From: Amborella trichopoda
Taxonomy: Eukaryota; Streptophyta; Magnoliopsida; Amborellales; Amborellaceae
NCBI RefSeq assembly: GCF_000471905.2
Contig: NW_006499997.1
Span: forward strand, 1,051,448 to 1,115,447
Length of the DNA stretch: 64,000 nucleotides
Direction: 5' to 3'
Part shown: piece by piece, positions 44,161 through 55,067 of the stretch
Layout: each line of letters begins with the position of its first letter
Position numbering within the stretch: the first letter of the stretch is position 1
The notes under the pieces: generated by a model
What the model saw: only the letters and a program-made list of their open reading frames with translations
Told to the model about the DNA's origin: nothing
Databases searched by the model: none
Position numbers and translations under genes: made by a program

Positions 44161-45522
44161 TTGAAAGAGCAAGTACACGATTTGCTCAATCAGGTCGAGA
44201 CCATAAGGAAATGAAAAGCTAAGATGAACGAAGAGCTTCCTCCAAATCCTTTTTCCATCCCTCTACTCGGTTTCACTCCATAAACCCGAAGTACTAGTGC
44301 TCCGAAGAACTCTCAAGGTCCCTCTTCTACAAATACTGCAATATTGTCAAAGCGGGATTTGCACAGTCATAAAGCTCATCAGATTATGAAGAAAATAGAT
44401 TATGCACCTGAAACTAATCAGGGGTTAAAATACGGTAAAAGGAATGTTAGCACCCTTTGCAGTCATTGAGACTATTGTGTCTCAGCATATCAACAAATAG
44501 GGCCTGGGGTACACGGGGCACTTTGGCTTGCCTCCTTGGCTATTCTTGACCGACTAAATATCTCATGTGACAGTATCTCAAGAACTGCCACTATCTCCCC
44601 TTAAACCCATCCTTGAAGAAGTTATTCCCCTAGAATCTCCAGAAGAGGTGGAAGTTGCCCAAATTTCCTAAGAACCTGAGGGTTCGAAAGGGAAGGAGAT
44701 GAAAGAAGAACCCTTGCCTATAGAGCAAAAATTTGAAGTGTTTGAAGTTGATAAGGGGCCGTTTGGGTACCTGGGAATCTATTATATTACAATAGATTAC
44801 AATAAAATGTGACATTTCCATTGTTTGGGTACGCTTAATCGTAAGGAAATGGAAAGAGATTACGTGAGATTTCTCCAAAAATCAGGAAATTCATTACACG
44901 AGGTGATAAATGAAAAATCTATTACGAGAGTGACTGGTAATTTTGGAAAATCTTTCGCTTGCATTTTGCTCTTCGTGCTATAGGGATGGGATCCTGATGT
45001 CCCTCCTCCCTGGATGCCCTTTCGGAAGGCTTTGTTGGACATTAAAAGGGGTCGTGGGTAGAAGTCGAGGGGAGAGTCCTGCAGCTTAGGACACGTCCAC
45101 GGGCTCGCGAACGGACGGGGGCTTCCGTGCTGAAGGGGTCATGCATGTCGAAGTGGGAGGAAGAGAGAGAGAGAGAGAGAGGGAGAGAGAAGGAATGCCT
45201 TGGCTTGGGAGAGATGGGATGACCCGTGCGACCGGGCTGCTCGCAGGACCGTGCACTCAGGGGTACCCTCCTCAAAATTTTCGCAGGACCGTGCACTCAG
45301 GGGTACCCTCCTTCTCAAAATTTTCTCTCTCTTTCTTTCTTCTCTCCCGAATAGGCTAGTGGCTCACAGAATAAGACAAAACAAGAAGGTATTAGAGCTT
45401 TCAAAAGGGAACCTTTTGGAGCGATTTTTTGGCCCTTTTTACAAATGAGCTAAGCTTTATATAGAGGATTTACCAAACAGGGGTGAAAGCTCAAAAGTCA
45501 AGCTTAATTACAATTAAAGTAA
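44161..45522. other. Edge of the gypsy polyprotein, then unclassified insertion
   Basis: To about 44750 the text still looks like a glutamate/proline-rich polyprotein linker with stops. At 44755 GGGGCCGTTTGGGTACC follows ATAA and looks like a transposon terminus, but no convincing partner was found. At 45241-45325 a 40-bp unit (TCGCAGGACCGTGCACTCAG...) is directly duplicated. No reverse transcriptase was seen. Confidence 0.45.
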
Positions 45523-45722
45523 GAGTAATGATCCTATGAGATCCCCCCACACCCATGTGTATAGGACCCCAAAGGATCAGTATTAAATTTGGCACAGATT
45601 TTCAGAAAAGTTATCACATGGGTGTGGGACTTGACTTTTCTAAAGATCTGTGCCAAATTTAATGGTGATCCTTTGGGGTCCTACACACATGGGTATGGGA
45701 GGGTCTCACAAGATCATTTCCC
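45523..45722. mobile_element. Palindromic Mutator-type MITE, 200 bp
   Basis: The two halves are inverted copies of about 85 bp (left arm to 45610, right arm from 45634) sharing GGACCCCAAAGGATCA and AAATTTGGCACAGAT. The termini are GAGTAATGATC and, inverted, GGGAAATGATC. The flanks TTAAAGTAA (45514-45522) and TTGAAGTAA (45723-45731) form a 9-bp target duplication with one mismatch, fitting Mutator-type transposition. It codes for nothing. Confidence 0.87.
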
Positions 45723-45731
45723 TTGAAGTAA

Positions 45732-47329
45732 TTGAAAACAAATCCAAAATTAGACGCAAATGACCAAAATGTCTCTGCGATCTTTTCCCGAATAACGAGA
45801 CCGTCCCTGCATGTAGGCTGCTCTGCCATGGGACGACCTTGGAAGCTGGTTCTGCAACTTGCGACAATTGTTTAGCATTTTCAGCAACATATCTTCGTTC
45901 TTCTTTTGATTGCGAGCATTTTGATGACCTTCAATTGTGTTGTGGTGGCCGTCTTCCCCGGGGTGAAAGTCCGACCAGTTTTATGAACTTTGTTTACCGA
46001 CGCATCTCCAAGCTGCATCGTTTTAGCTCCTGGCTCTACTTGCAAGTCAGAGAGGAGGTTGGTGCAGTCGTTTTGCACCAAGTTGGGGCCGGTTTAGTGC
46101 AGATTTGCGTCTTTGGCAATTTTGGAAGGTTACCGGAGAAAGGGATTCCGACAACTGGCTCGATTTGCTTCTTTGGTGACCTGAGGATTTGCATTCATCG
46201 AACAAGGGATTGAATGCAAGAGTCATACCATAATGTAGCTCTGTGCGAGGTGGTTCTTTTGAACTCTCCATTGCGCCAATTCATGGCCTGAATTTTGAGC
46301 TATGCTTCACCGAATCTGGAGCCTGTCAGACCTCTTTTTTAATCCTGATTTCTCTGGCTGCTTTCCTCTTCAGAGCAATAGGGGTTTCCGGTCACACCAT
46401 AGTGAGTGCTTTAGGTCAAAATGACGAGGTTGGTGTGATCTAGAACATGTCAACATTTGAGTTCGATCTGATTTCAGAGAAAGGCGCCTTAGGTTGAAGA
46501 AGTTGCTGCCAAAAAACAGACACATCCTCATTTCCGGGACTGATTCGTGAAGCCGCATTGCATTATGGTAAAACCCATGAGTTGCGAGGCGGCTAGAGGG
46601 GTCCGATTGAGCCCAAATTTGGTCCGTGGGGGTTTTTTAACGTTCTGAGCTCAATGGCGATGGTCTGGTGCCCTGTTGCAGTTTTTATCACAAGGCTACA
46701 ATGGAGGGTCCTTCTTTATTATTGGGGCACCGCACCCAGGTCACTAGGCTGGAGGCTTTATTTCTCGACACAATCCTAGCCTGCGGGTGTTTCGTGACGC
46801 TGCGAGACCAGACTATCGTCGGCTCTCTCCTTATTTGCATGAGCTCATAGAAGTATGTCAAAAATGACGTACAACAACTTGCCGCACCCGATGTTACGCT
46901 TCGAGAGAAGTGAGAAGTGCAACATTCGGAAAACTTTAATGTCGTAGCTCCTCTAATGAATCCTTGCCAAGACGTGTTTATTGTCTGTCGATCATAGATC
47001 ACTGGCTCAAAGCAATCCTCGAGGGGTAGACCTTGCTGAGCTTTTCCCTTGATCGGGGGGCGACCAAAGTGGTTTCCAATGGTTTGTTGCCTTGTTGAGT
47101 GGCTTTCTCCGGGTCCTGCCAGAATTTTTTTTTCTTTTTGGGAGATCATGCTAATATTCTACCATCGGCGGGCTTATGAATTATCAACGCGAATTCTCGA
47201 TTTTCTAGTCAGTGGGGGCCCTTCTTGTGAGCTTTATCCCATTCTGGTCGGGGAGGTCCTGACGGTCCAGATGGCGGGGTCCCTTCTTGTGAGCTTTATC
47301 CCTATTCAAACAGAAGCGGCAGGAGTAAA
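45732..47329. other. Unclassified sequence, retroelement-like
   Basis: No coding domain was recognised; open frames of 100-167 residues on both strands have no motif I know. GTGAGCTTTATCCC is duplicated near 47228 and 47290 together with CCCTTCTT. The higher GC content and style suggest LTR or untranslated retroelement sequence. Confidence 0.35.
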
Positions 47330-47790
47330 CAAGGTACCGCTTGGCTTACGTCCTACAGGTCTAGTTGGGGGTCTTCCGAATTACCCAGACATGAAAGGAG
47401 GATGGCCTTCGAAGCGGTCCCATTTTAGAGGACTTCACCCTGGATGCTTGAAGGTTGGTGGAGGAAGAAAAGGCAGACAAGGTACCTCTTCGGCTTACGT
47501 CCTACTGGAGTGGCTAGGGGTTTCTCGTCGCGTCTTGATTCTCCAGGCATGATAGGAGGATGGCCTCAGAAGTGGTCCCATTTTAGGGGACTTCACCTTG
47601 GGTGCTAGAGTTTGATTAGAAGAACGACAGGCAAGGTACCTCTTTGGCTTACATTCTACTGGGGTGGCTAGGGGTTTCTCGGCCATCCCGATTGTCTAGG
47701 CATGATAGGAGGCTGGCCTCTGAGGAGGTCCCATTTGAGGGGACTTCACCCTGGCTACAAGAGTTTGATAGAAAAGAAGAGGAGGAGAGG
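47330..47790. repeat. Three ~152-bp tandem units
   Basis: Units start with AAGGTACC-CTT-GGCTTAC at 47330, 47480 and 47634. Each continues with GGTCTAGTTGGGGGTCTTC-like or GGCTAGGGGTTTCTCG text, AGGAGGATGGCCT, GGTCCCATTT and GGACTTCACC. Copies are about 80 percent alike by eye. Confidence 0.85.
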
Positions 47791-47809
47791 ATTTTTTTTT
47801 TTTTGTGTT

Positions 47810-48190
47810 GGCAGTACTAAGGCCCATGATAAAAGGGTGGCATTGAAGCACTAAGGGTCCGGTGCCGAAAATAAGAAGGCGACACTAAGGCCCAGGATAA
47901 AAGGGTGGCACCAGAACACTAAGGCTCTGGTGCCTAAAATAAGAAGGCAGCACTAAGGCTCGGGATAAAAGGGTGGCACTGAAACACTAAGGCTCCGGTG
48001 CCGAAAATAAGAAGGCAGCACTAAGGCCCAGGATGAAAGGGTGGCACCGGAACACTAAGGTTCCGGTGTTGAAAATAGGAAGGAGGCACTAAGGCCCGGG
48101 ATTAAAGGGTGGCACTGGAACACTAAGGCTCCGGTGCCAAAAATAAGAAGGAGGCACTAAGGCCCGGGATAAAACAAAGGTGGCACTAGG
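47810..48190. repeat. Six 68-bp tandem units
   Basis: CACTAAGGCCC-GGATAAAAGGGTGGCAC recurs at 47814, 47883, 47951, 48019, 48087 and 48155. Each is followed by ACACTAAGGCTCCGGTGCC and AAAATAAGAAGG. The spacing is nearly constant at 68 bp. Confidence 0.93.
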
Positions 48191-48194
48191 GCCG

Positions 48195-48535
48195 AAACTA
48201 TTTTGAAGTTACTAGGGCCGTAGTTTTTTTTGGAGGGCACAGGGGACGTAGTTTTTGAAAGGCACTAGGGCCGGATTTATCTTTTTTGGAAGGCAATTGG
48301 GCTAGAGTTTTTTTTTTGGAAGGCACTGGGGCCATAGTTTTTTGGAAGGCACTGGGGCCGGAGTTTTTTTGGAAGGCACTGGGGTCGAAGTTTTTTTTTT
48401 GGAAGGCATTGGGGCCAGATTTTTTTTTTTGGAAGGCATTGGGGCGGAGTTTTTTTTGGAAGGCACTGGGGCCATGGTTTTTTTTTTTTGGAAGGCACAA
48501 GGGTCGTATTTTTTTTTGAAGGGCACAGGGGACAA
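48195..48535. repeat. About ten ~33-37-bp units with T tracts
   Basis: The unit is GGAAGGCACTGGGGCCGGAG followed by 7-12 T. Length differences are mainly in the T run. Minus-strand frames repeat FQKK and PSKK words, an effect of the repeat. Confidence 0.9.
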
Positions 48536-48539
48536 AGTG

Positions 48540-49285
48540 AGGAGGTTTGGCCTGGAGGAGGGTAGCGGGAGGTTCAGTCTAGGCACCCATTGTGGGTTTT
48601 CACTGAGACCGAGGGGATATGGCACCAGCAGAGTGGTTTTCACCATATCCATTGTTGGGGGCTTTTACCCGTGACTTCGAGGTGATGTCCACCCGTTAGC
48701 TTCCGCTTTTACTCATGACGCCCATTGAGGGTTTTCACCATGCTCAGATGTTTTTCTTTTAGGACTCTTTTACTCATGGCTTTGTGGTCATGCTCGCTTG
48801 TCATTTTTTCATGGCTTCGTGATCATGCCCGCCTGTCATTTTTACTCATGGTTTCCTTTACGGGTTTTTGTTTTTTATTGGGCGATTTTACCCATAGCCC
48901 CCCCCCCCTCCCCCTCGGTCTTTTTTGGGGCTATGTCCGCCTGAAGCTCTTTTTCTTTTACTTGCGATGATTGTCATCGCGCGCAGCTTCTTTTTTTTTT
49001 TTTTGGGGAGAAAGTGGCCACCAATATGGTGAACATTGATGAAGGAGTCTTGAGAGTCTTGAGGGTACGGCCCTGCCCTGGGTCGATTGTAGCGGTTGGA
49101 GGCCTAGGCAGGGCACCTTTTTTTTTTCTTTTGGGGCGTTGCCTTGAAGAGTAGCTTTATGGTGACCCAGGCAGTGTGTCCACGCGGGGTCAATGATGGA
49201 GGTGTCCGCGGGAGGTGTCGGATGATGCATGCGGTGGTGGGATATTGGAAGTACCCGCGGGATGGTGAAGTGATGGAGGTGCCTG
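48540..49285. other. Noncoding segment with scattered short repeats
   Basis: TTTTACTCATGGC/ATGACG and CATGCCCGCCTGTCATTTTT recur irregularly at 48690-48860. Poly(C) at 48899-48908 and poly(T) tracts are present. I see no gene. Confidence 0.45.
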
Positions 49286-49289
49286 CGGG

Positions 49290-49598
49290 GGGTGAATGAA
49301 GATGGCACCCGCGAGGGGTGAATGAAGATGGGCACTTGCAGGGGGTGAATGAAGATGGGACCCGCTGAGGGTGAATGAAGATGAGACCCGTGGGGGGGTG
49401 AATGAAGATGACACTCGTGGGGGGTGAATGAAGATGGGCACCCGCAGGGGGTGAATGAAGATGGGACGCACGGGGGGTGAATGAAGATGAGACCCGCAGG
49501 GGGGTGAATGAAGATGGCACCCGTGGGGGATGAATGAAGATGGGCACCCGCAGGGGGTGAATGAAGATGGGACCCGCGAGGGGTGAATGAGATGGGAC
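49290..49598. repeat. Twelve ~26-bp units (GTGAATGAAGATGG)
   Basis: GTGAATGAAGATGG followed by (G)CACCCGC or (G)ACCCG and GGGGG recurs about twelve times between 49290 and 49598, at spacings of 24-28 bp. Minus-strand frames of repeated HLHSPP and SSFTP words are products of the repeat. Confidence 0.93.
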
Positions 49599-49599
49599 C

Positions 49600-50032
49600 A
49601 ACACTATATTCTTTGATATATGGGGGTGAGGTTGTTTTGCCTTTGGAAATTCAGTTACTCTCACTCAGAATAGCCCTCCATCATAGGATGACGGATAAGG
49701 AACAAGCTGCTATGTGTTATCAAGAGCTTGATTCACTCGATGAAAAAAGGCTATAGGCACAACAAAGTCTCGATATTTGCAGACAAAGTATGCAGCAAGC
49801 TTTTAATAAATCCATACGGGTGCGATCATTGGTCAAGGGAGAATTGGTCTTGGCAGTAAGAAGACCAATTATTACTCATGGCTGTACACAAGGGAAGTTT
49901 GAGCTGAAATGGGAAGGCCCATTTGTGGTAAAGAAAGCTTTTCCTAATGGAGCTTATGTACTGGTCAATGCTGAAGGAGATGAAGTTATGTCCCCAATTA
50001 ATGGGAGATACTTGAAAAACTATTACTCATAG
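49600..50032 (+). pseudogene. Gypsy integrase C-terminus (Tat type)
   Basis: Directly after the array the frame reads PTLYSLIYGGEVVLPLEIQ, the conserved block at the end of the gypsy integrase core. After a TAG at 49753 it continues with MQQAFNKSIRVRSLVKGELVL, LKWEGPFVVKKAFPNGAYVL and INGRYLKNYYS before the stop. This is the C-terminal domain and polyprotein end. The upstream core is missing. Confidence 0.88.
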
Positions 50033-50039
50033 ACCACGG

Positions 50040-50360
50040 TCCAGGCCGCACGACCCTAAGCTGCATGGCACCAGTCCAGCTATATGACCCTAAACTATAA
50101 CACACATCTTAGTGGCATGACGTTAAACTGTGTCACCTACAGTCTCCAAGGCACGACCTTAAAATTGCCTCCATAGGGTCTTGGAGGATGACCTTAAAAC
50201 ACACCAACCTTACGTTCTCGAAGGCATGACCCTAAATTGGCCTCCATTAGGTCTTGGTTGATGACCTTAAAACACACCAACTCGACGGTCACGGTGGCAT
50301 GAGCATAAACACGCCTCCTAGTGGTCACAACGACATGACCTTAAAAGTGCCTCTATGAAA
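50040..50360. repeat. Degenerate GACCTTAAAA repeats after pol
   Basis: GACCCTAAA, GACCTTAAAA or GACGTTAAA recurs about every 30-50 bp, with GGTCTTGG-GGATGACCTTAAAACACACCAAC duplicated at 50168 and 50250. It resembles the repeats at 41580-41890. Confidence 0.65.
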
Positions 50361-50962
50361 AGACTTACATGGCGGGGGCGTAATGGATAAAAAGAGTCAA
50401 AGAAAAGAAAAGAACATGAAAAAAAATGATGGGCATAATAGTATCATTAGCTATTATGAGAGAAATATGTCAAAATAAAGGAAAGAAAAATGGGCATGGT
50501 GAAAACCCGCAAGGGAACCATAAGTAAAAATGTAAATTAGCAGACATGGTGTAAAAGCCATGAGAAAAAGCGCCACAAAAAAAATGCAAGGTTTTTGTGA
50601 AAACCAGGAATGGCACATGCCCCAAGGACTTGGATGAAAACTCGAAAGGGAATTCAAGTCATACACGATGGAGATCAAATCATGATCCCATGTGAAGCAA
50701 TCTACAAATTCATCCCTTACCCACTTTTTGGAGGAGACAAGGGCAGTTAGGAAAGAGATGAAAGAAAGAAGCAAACTATTAAGTAGAAGAAGCAAACAAA
50801 GATGAAAGAAGCGAGCATTATAGACATCAAAATCCAAAAAAGGAATGAGAAGAAGAAGATGAATAAAAATAAGATTATGAAGTTCATGAACCCCTAGAAA
50901 TTGTCAATGGCTTCATGAATCCTTGTCTTCAATGTTTTTGAATGCTCTGAAGCAGCCTTCAT
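50361..50962. other. Purine-rich noncoding region
   Basis: I see no gene. It is rich in AAAGAAAAG-type words and lies between the polyprotein end and the antisense ORF. Confidence 0.45.
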
Positions 50963-53770
50963 CTATTCTCTGAGGGTGGAGATTGCTTTCGTGATTTGAT
51001 TTGACCAAATGATGGTCGATGCTATCTCAAAGTTCAGCTTCTCCAACTCTTGGAATTTGCTTTGGGCCTCTGCTCGCCTCTGATCCAGCTGGCTCTTCAA
51101 TTTGCTGTGATAAGCGTGCAGCCTGGTTATTTCTTCTTTTGTAGCTTTCATCTTTGCAAGACATGTTGTGTCTTCACTCTTGAAGCTATACTGATAAGCA
51201 AGTAGAGAAGCCTTCTTCTCATTGTAGTCTACCATTAGGTTCTGATGTTGAACTAGGGAATCTTCCAAGGAAGTCAACTGGGTTCCGCACAATTCCTGAA
51301 CATTGGATTCACTTTGCAAGGCCTCGACTCTCTACTGTTCAAGGTCATTCAAAAGGCTTTCTAATCGATTAAAGGTCTCCTTTGCAAAACTGACACCCCT
51401 CAAAGTAGTAGCACAGTCCCTAACTGCGATAATCTCAACTTTGAGATCGGAGAGGGAACATCCCTTTAACCCATGAAGACTTACCCGTAAAAACGTTTTT
51501 GCCAAAGAAGCCTTCCTATTCGATAGGGTGCTTGATACCGAAGAAGGCATATAAGAGCTAGCCATAGCGAGGTGTGGAATTTCAGCAATGATGACTGGTT
51601 CATGAGGAACAAGAGCCAAGGTCTCACTAGAAGGAGCATCTGGATTGGATTAAGGCTCTACATCTGAAGCCGCTGAAGTGGGCACTTCTGGAGTTAGTAC
51701 AACCACAAGTTCCAAAGTCTCACCCAATGGAACTTCTGGCTCAGGTCTAGGCTCGACCTCTGAAATAGCTGAAGTTGATATTCCTTGAGGCTAGGGTCAC
51801 ACTGATTGCCCCAGTATCATCATCAAGTCTTCTGGTCTCTTCTGCAATAGTACAAGAAAAGTCTGCATGACCTAGTGGTGAGGAAGATGAAGGTTGTACC
51901 ATCTCAGGCTCAGTTGGATCTTTATCACCAAGAGCCTCTATGATCGGGTGAACTGTCTCCATCATGGGTGTAAGAGTGCCCTCTGAACTACATCTCATAA
52001 TGAAAGAAGTTTGACCAGATGAACCTGGTTGAGCTATGATAACTTCGGGAGCTGTAGTGACTGTCTCTTGCGTGGGAGGTACTACCTCTAATGGCAGAGT
52101 TGGGTTAGGGGAAGCCTTCTTCTTTGCATGTTTCTTTGGCCTGGGAGGTAAATCAGTTACTTCACTAAGACAGGTTCCATCGAAAGAGATGCATATGAGC
52201 TTGATAAAGCCCTCGTACTCAGTCGGGTGCTCTTTCGACGAACCTTAGGTTTTGTAGTGGTACTAGGTTCAGCGCTCTCTGAGGCCTTATTCTTCTTCTT
52301 TGTTCCTTTCTCTGGAGTTGCCTTATCCCCTGACTGTAAAGAGGCACCCTTGGTTCATTGACCATAACGAGCTTTGGTAGCTGGAGCTGAGTGTGACCCA
52401 CTCCCTATTAAAGCATTGATATCTTGTATGGGTCGACCCTCACGACCAGAGACAGCATGACCCTTCGTCCATTTTAAGATAGAGCAAAGATCATCAAAAA
52501 GAGACCTGGTTTTACCCTCAAGAGAATGATATTGAATGCTAGTATGATCTATAGCCAATGATCGAGGCATACCGAGCTCTTTCCAGTTTAGTGGGTAATC
52601 AAGCTCACAAATTTTGAAAAAGATGGGAGGAGTGAAATGTTTCCCATGCCTTGTATCATTTTTGGCACAGTTGATGGCCTTCCATTCATGTGTCGTCTTC
52701 CAGTAAGAACGGTTAGTGGTGTTCCACCACCGCCAATAACCTTCAGTAGTATGGCCGACACGACCATAGTGAGGGATGACGAACTTGCTCAAACCAGTAA
52801 GGGCAAGACAGGTTTCCCATGCCATTCGCAAATTACTATCTGTTCAGGATTCACGCTTTGCACATGAGGATCTTGCAAAGACCCCTTCCCATATCTCTTC
52901 TCAAAGAGCACTGAGAATGAGCATCCTTGATCCAAACCATGTTAGCGTGCAGATCTATGAGGAAAATAGCCCTCAAGCTTCTTTTCCCCAACACCCCTAT
53001 AAGGCAGAATGCATCCCCTAACACTTAGAAGATACATGGCTTCGTAGGTCTCAGTGGTGTGCCTGTCAAAGACCTCGCCAAAGGCATCGGTATAAACACA
53101 GTCAGTGGGGCCACCTGCAAGGAGAGGCTCCCACAAGAGAAGAAAAAACTATCAGCAAGGAATCAACATGTCTCGCTTGGTCCTCTGAATATGGTCTTCA
53201 TTCTGGCGATTCTCATCATTAGAGGGCAAGCATACCCTGAGAAGTCTTCATTGATCTTGTATGATCCAGGTGCATAAGGAGAATCTTTCTTTGGAAAGTA
53301 TGTTGAGAGCTAGCCAAAAATAGAGTGAACATAGAAGGCTGTTGTAAAGCAACCAGGAAGAACCTCCTCACCAAAAGATTCACTTTTCCTATCACTAGAC
53401 ATTGCCTTACCATGGGCAATTGCCCCTAGACCATGGTATATGATGCAAAAGACTGACTGAGCTAAGGCATACTGACACCCTTGGGTGAGCTTGCAAGCTA
53501 CAAAGAAACATTCAGAACGAATGACATTACTTCTTGACCCTGGGAGTGCAAATTTGCACAAGCAGAGAGTGAGATAAGTTGCCAGATACATGTGATCCTT
53601 TTCAATCTTCTAGAAGGAATCACGAGGTCTTCGGTCTTTGTCACCACCACTTGAATATCGTGATCCCAAATGGCACTAGAATTGGGTTCCTCCTTGTCTT
53701 GACAATTCCCGTGAAAGAAATATCGCCATACATTGAAATTTACCATCTTGTCATTGTTCTTTGAAAGCAA
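50963..53770 (-). pseudogene. Antisense ORF with plant mobile domain (Tat-type extra ORF), broken
   Basis: Minus-strand pieces in order: 53498-53770 (MVNFNVWRYFF, then WQLISLSACANLHSQGQEV), 53310-53591 (TQGCQYALAQSVFCIIYHGLG), continuing as FGEEVLPGCFTTAFYVHSIFG and LSTYFPKK, then 52355-52831 (FVIPHYGRVGHTTEGYWRWW, CELDYPLNWKELGMP). The tail has a serine/proline-rich stretch (51747-51998) and a coiled-coil-like region (50963-51319). The first half resembles the PMD pattern with a block like LA.PVLA.IYRGL. Many stops separate the pieces. Antisense PMD ORFs are known in Tat-lineage elements; their function is not established. Confidence 0.68.
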
Positions 53771-55067
53771 GAGTTGGATGATTTCAAAGAAGACCTAGAG
53801 TTTCAAAAGATTGGGAGGGAAAGAATCTCGTTTGTAAGACAGTGCCACCAATCTAAAAGTAAGACTAGAATTTGATCAAACCAAATATTTGCCTTGGTAT
53901 TAAGCTACCCATGATAAGAGTGTTTAGCCTCCAAGGTCTTGAAGTTGAGTTGACAATAGGCAGCCACACGATGGTTCAATGTGTTATTTATGTTCTCGGT
54001 ACCTCTTGCCACAAGAGGTTTGCCCATGTGGCTGGCAAAGCACAGGCCCGGACCAAAAAACGTAGGGCCTAGGCTAAAAGTTATCGTAGAGGCTCAAACG
54101 GGACAGGGCCACAGGCCAGCCTAGACAAGACATGTTTCTTCCTTCTTTTTTTTAATCTTTGCGTCTAGTAGGCCCGAACCGCCCAGCTTGCCTGGAACAA
54201 GGCGCCAAGGCCAGGCATGAGCAGAGGTCCCCTTGGCCCTCTGGCAAAGGGAAGGGGCTGGCCCTTCTCAGCCCTGCCTTTTGCCAACCCTAGCTATGTT
54301 CCAATGTCTAAGATTGCGAATGCCTGGGCAAATCTTTGATTTGGAAAGACAAATGGTTACGCATCAATTTTCAAGTTATCATACTTTTCCAAAATGAATT
54401 TTTAGGTGGAATTCTCATGTTTCCCTTTCTATGCATTTTGGTATATACATTCAAATAAGTTTCCTTATCGTCTTATGCTTCTATAATTCGATTTTGTCTC
54501 CTCATTTTATTTTCTGGTTTTGGTTCGCTATACTTCAAAAAGATGAGGCATGTTCATACGACCTTAGAGAGGGATGTCCAATATCAACTCGAGGTCCCTA
54601 GTATAGTAAGAGTGATTAACAAGAAAAGAGACCCGGGGTGGAGCCCCTGACTCCTAATTCTCTTACATTTGCACCATTTTTCAATCTGAGCTCAACCTAA
54701 GTTCCACAATTGATTATAAAAGATAAGGTCCCAATCTCTTGTTTGTTCCTATCTTTTTATCAGTGTCCTTGACAAGAAAATTCAAGAAAATTCATGGATA
54801 AATCACTACTTTCTAGTTCCATGGATTCCTTGCACTGAAAAGATTATTCATAGTTCAAGGCTTACACAATACAAACTTGCCATTCATCATTGCTGCTTTG
54901 TGAACCGAGCAAGCCACAAATGCTCCCAAACCTGCTCTCTCAAACCATCCAAGTAAAAAAGGCACCCAATTAACACAAATTACATATCCCCAATAAGAAA
55001 CAATTCACCCCAAGCCTCCCCCAGACCAACAGACCACATTGTGTTCTGTGCCACGCTAAAAATTCCT
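53771..55067. other. Intergenic sequence with a possible hAT-type MITE
   Basis: At 54029-54291, TGGCTGGCAAAGCACAGG pairs with inverted GGGTTGGCAAAAGGCAGG. Both are like hAT termini, and GGCCC-rich words lie inside, but a clear 8-bp duplication was not found. The rest, to 55067, has no recognisable gene and would include the 3' UTR of the minus-strand gene that follows. Confidence 0.4.

Larger units (their letters stand above)
38990..53770 (+). mobile_element. Rearranged Tat-type Ty3/gypsy element
   Basis: The plus strand carries gag, protease and, after a gap, the integrase C-terminus. An antisense ORF with plant mobile domain follows. Extra ORFs in antisense downstream of pol are known in the Tat lineage of plant gypsy elements. 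Reverse transcriptase, RNase H and most of integrase are missing between 44750 and 49600; the space holds a MITE and tandem arrays. Neither LTR could be delimited, and no 3' LTR was seen. All coding parts are broken. Confidence 0.7.

Noticed and set aside
44755..45490. PIF/Harbinger-like element starting GGGGCCGTTTGGG
   Set aside because: The candidate right end CCAAACAGGGG does not pair with the outer left bases and has no 3-bp duplication.
47049..47552. 167-codon plus-strand frame
   Set aside because: It overlaps the start of the 152-bp array, has an open frame on the other strand too, and has no domain.
48198..48674. Overlapping frames on both strands with repeated FQKK or GTGA words
   Set aside because: Products of the 33-37-bp array with variable T runs.
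49104..49664. 186-codon minus-strand frame of repeated HLHSPP words
   Set aside because: It reads through the 26-bp array; the repeat, not selection, keeps it open.
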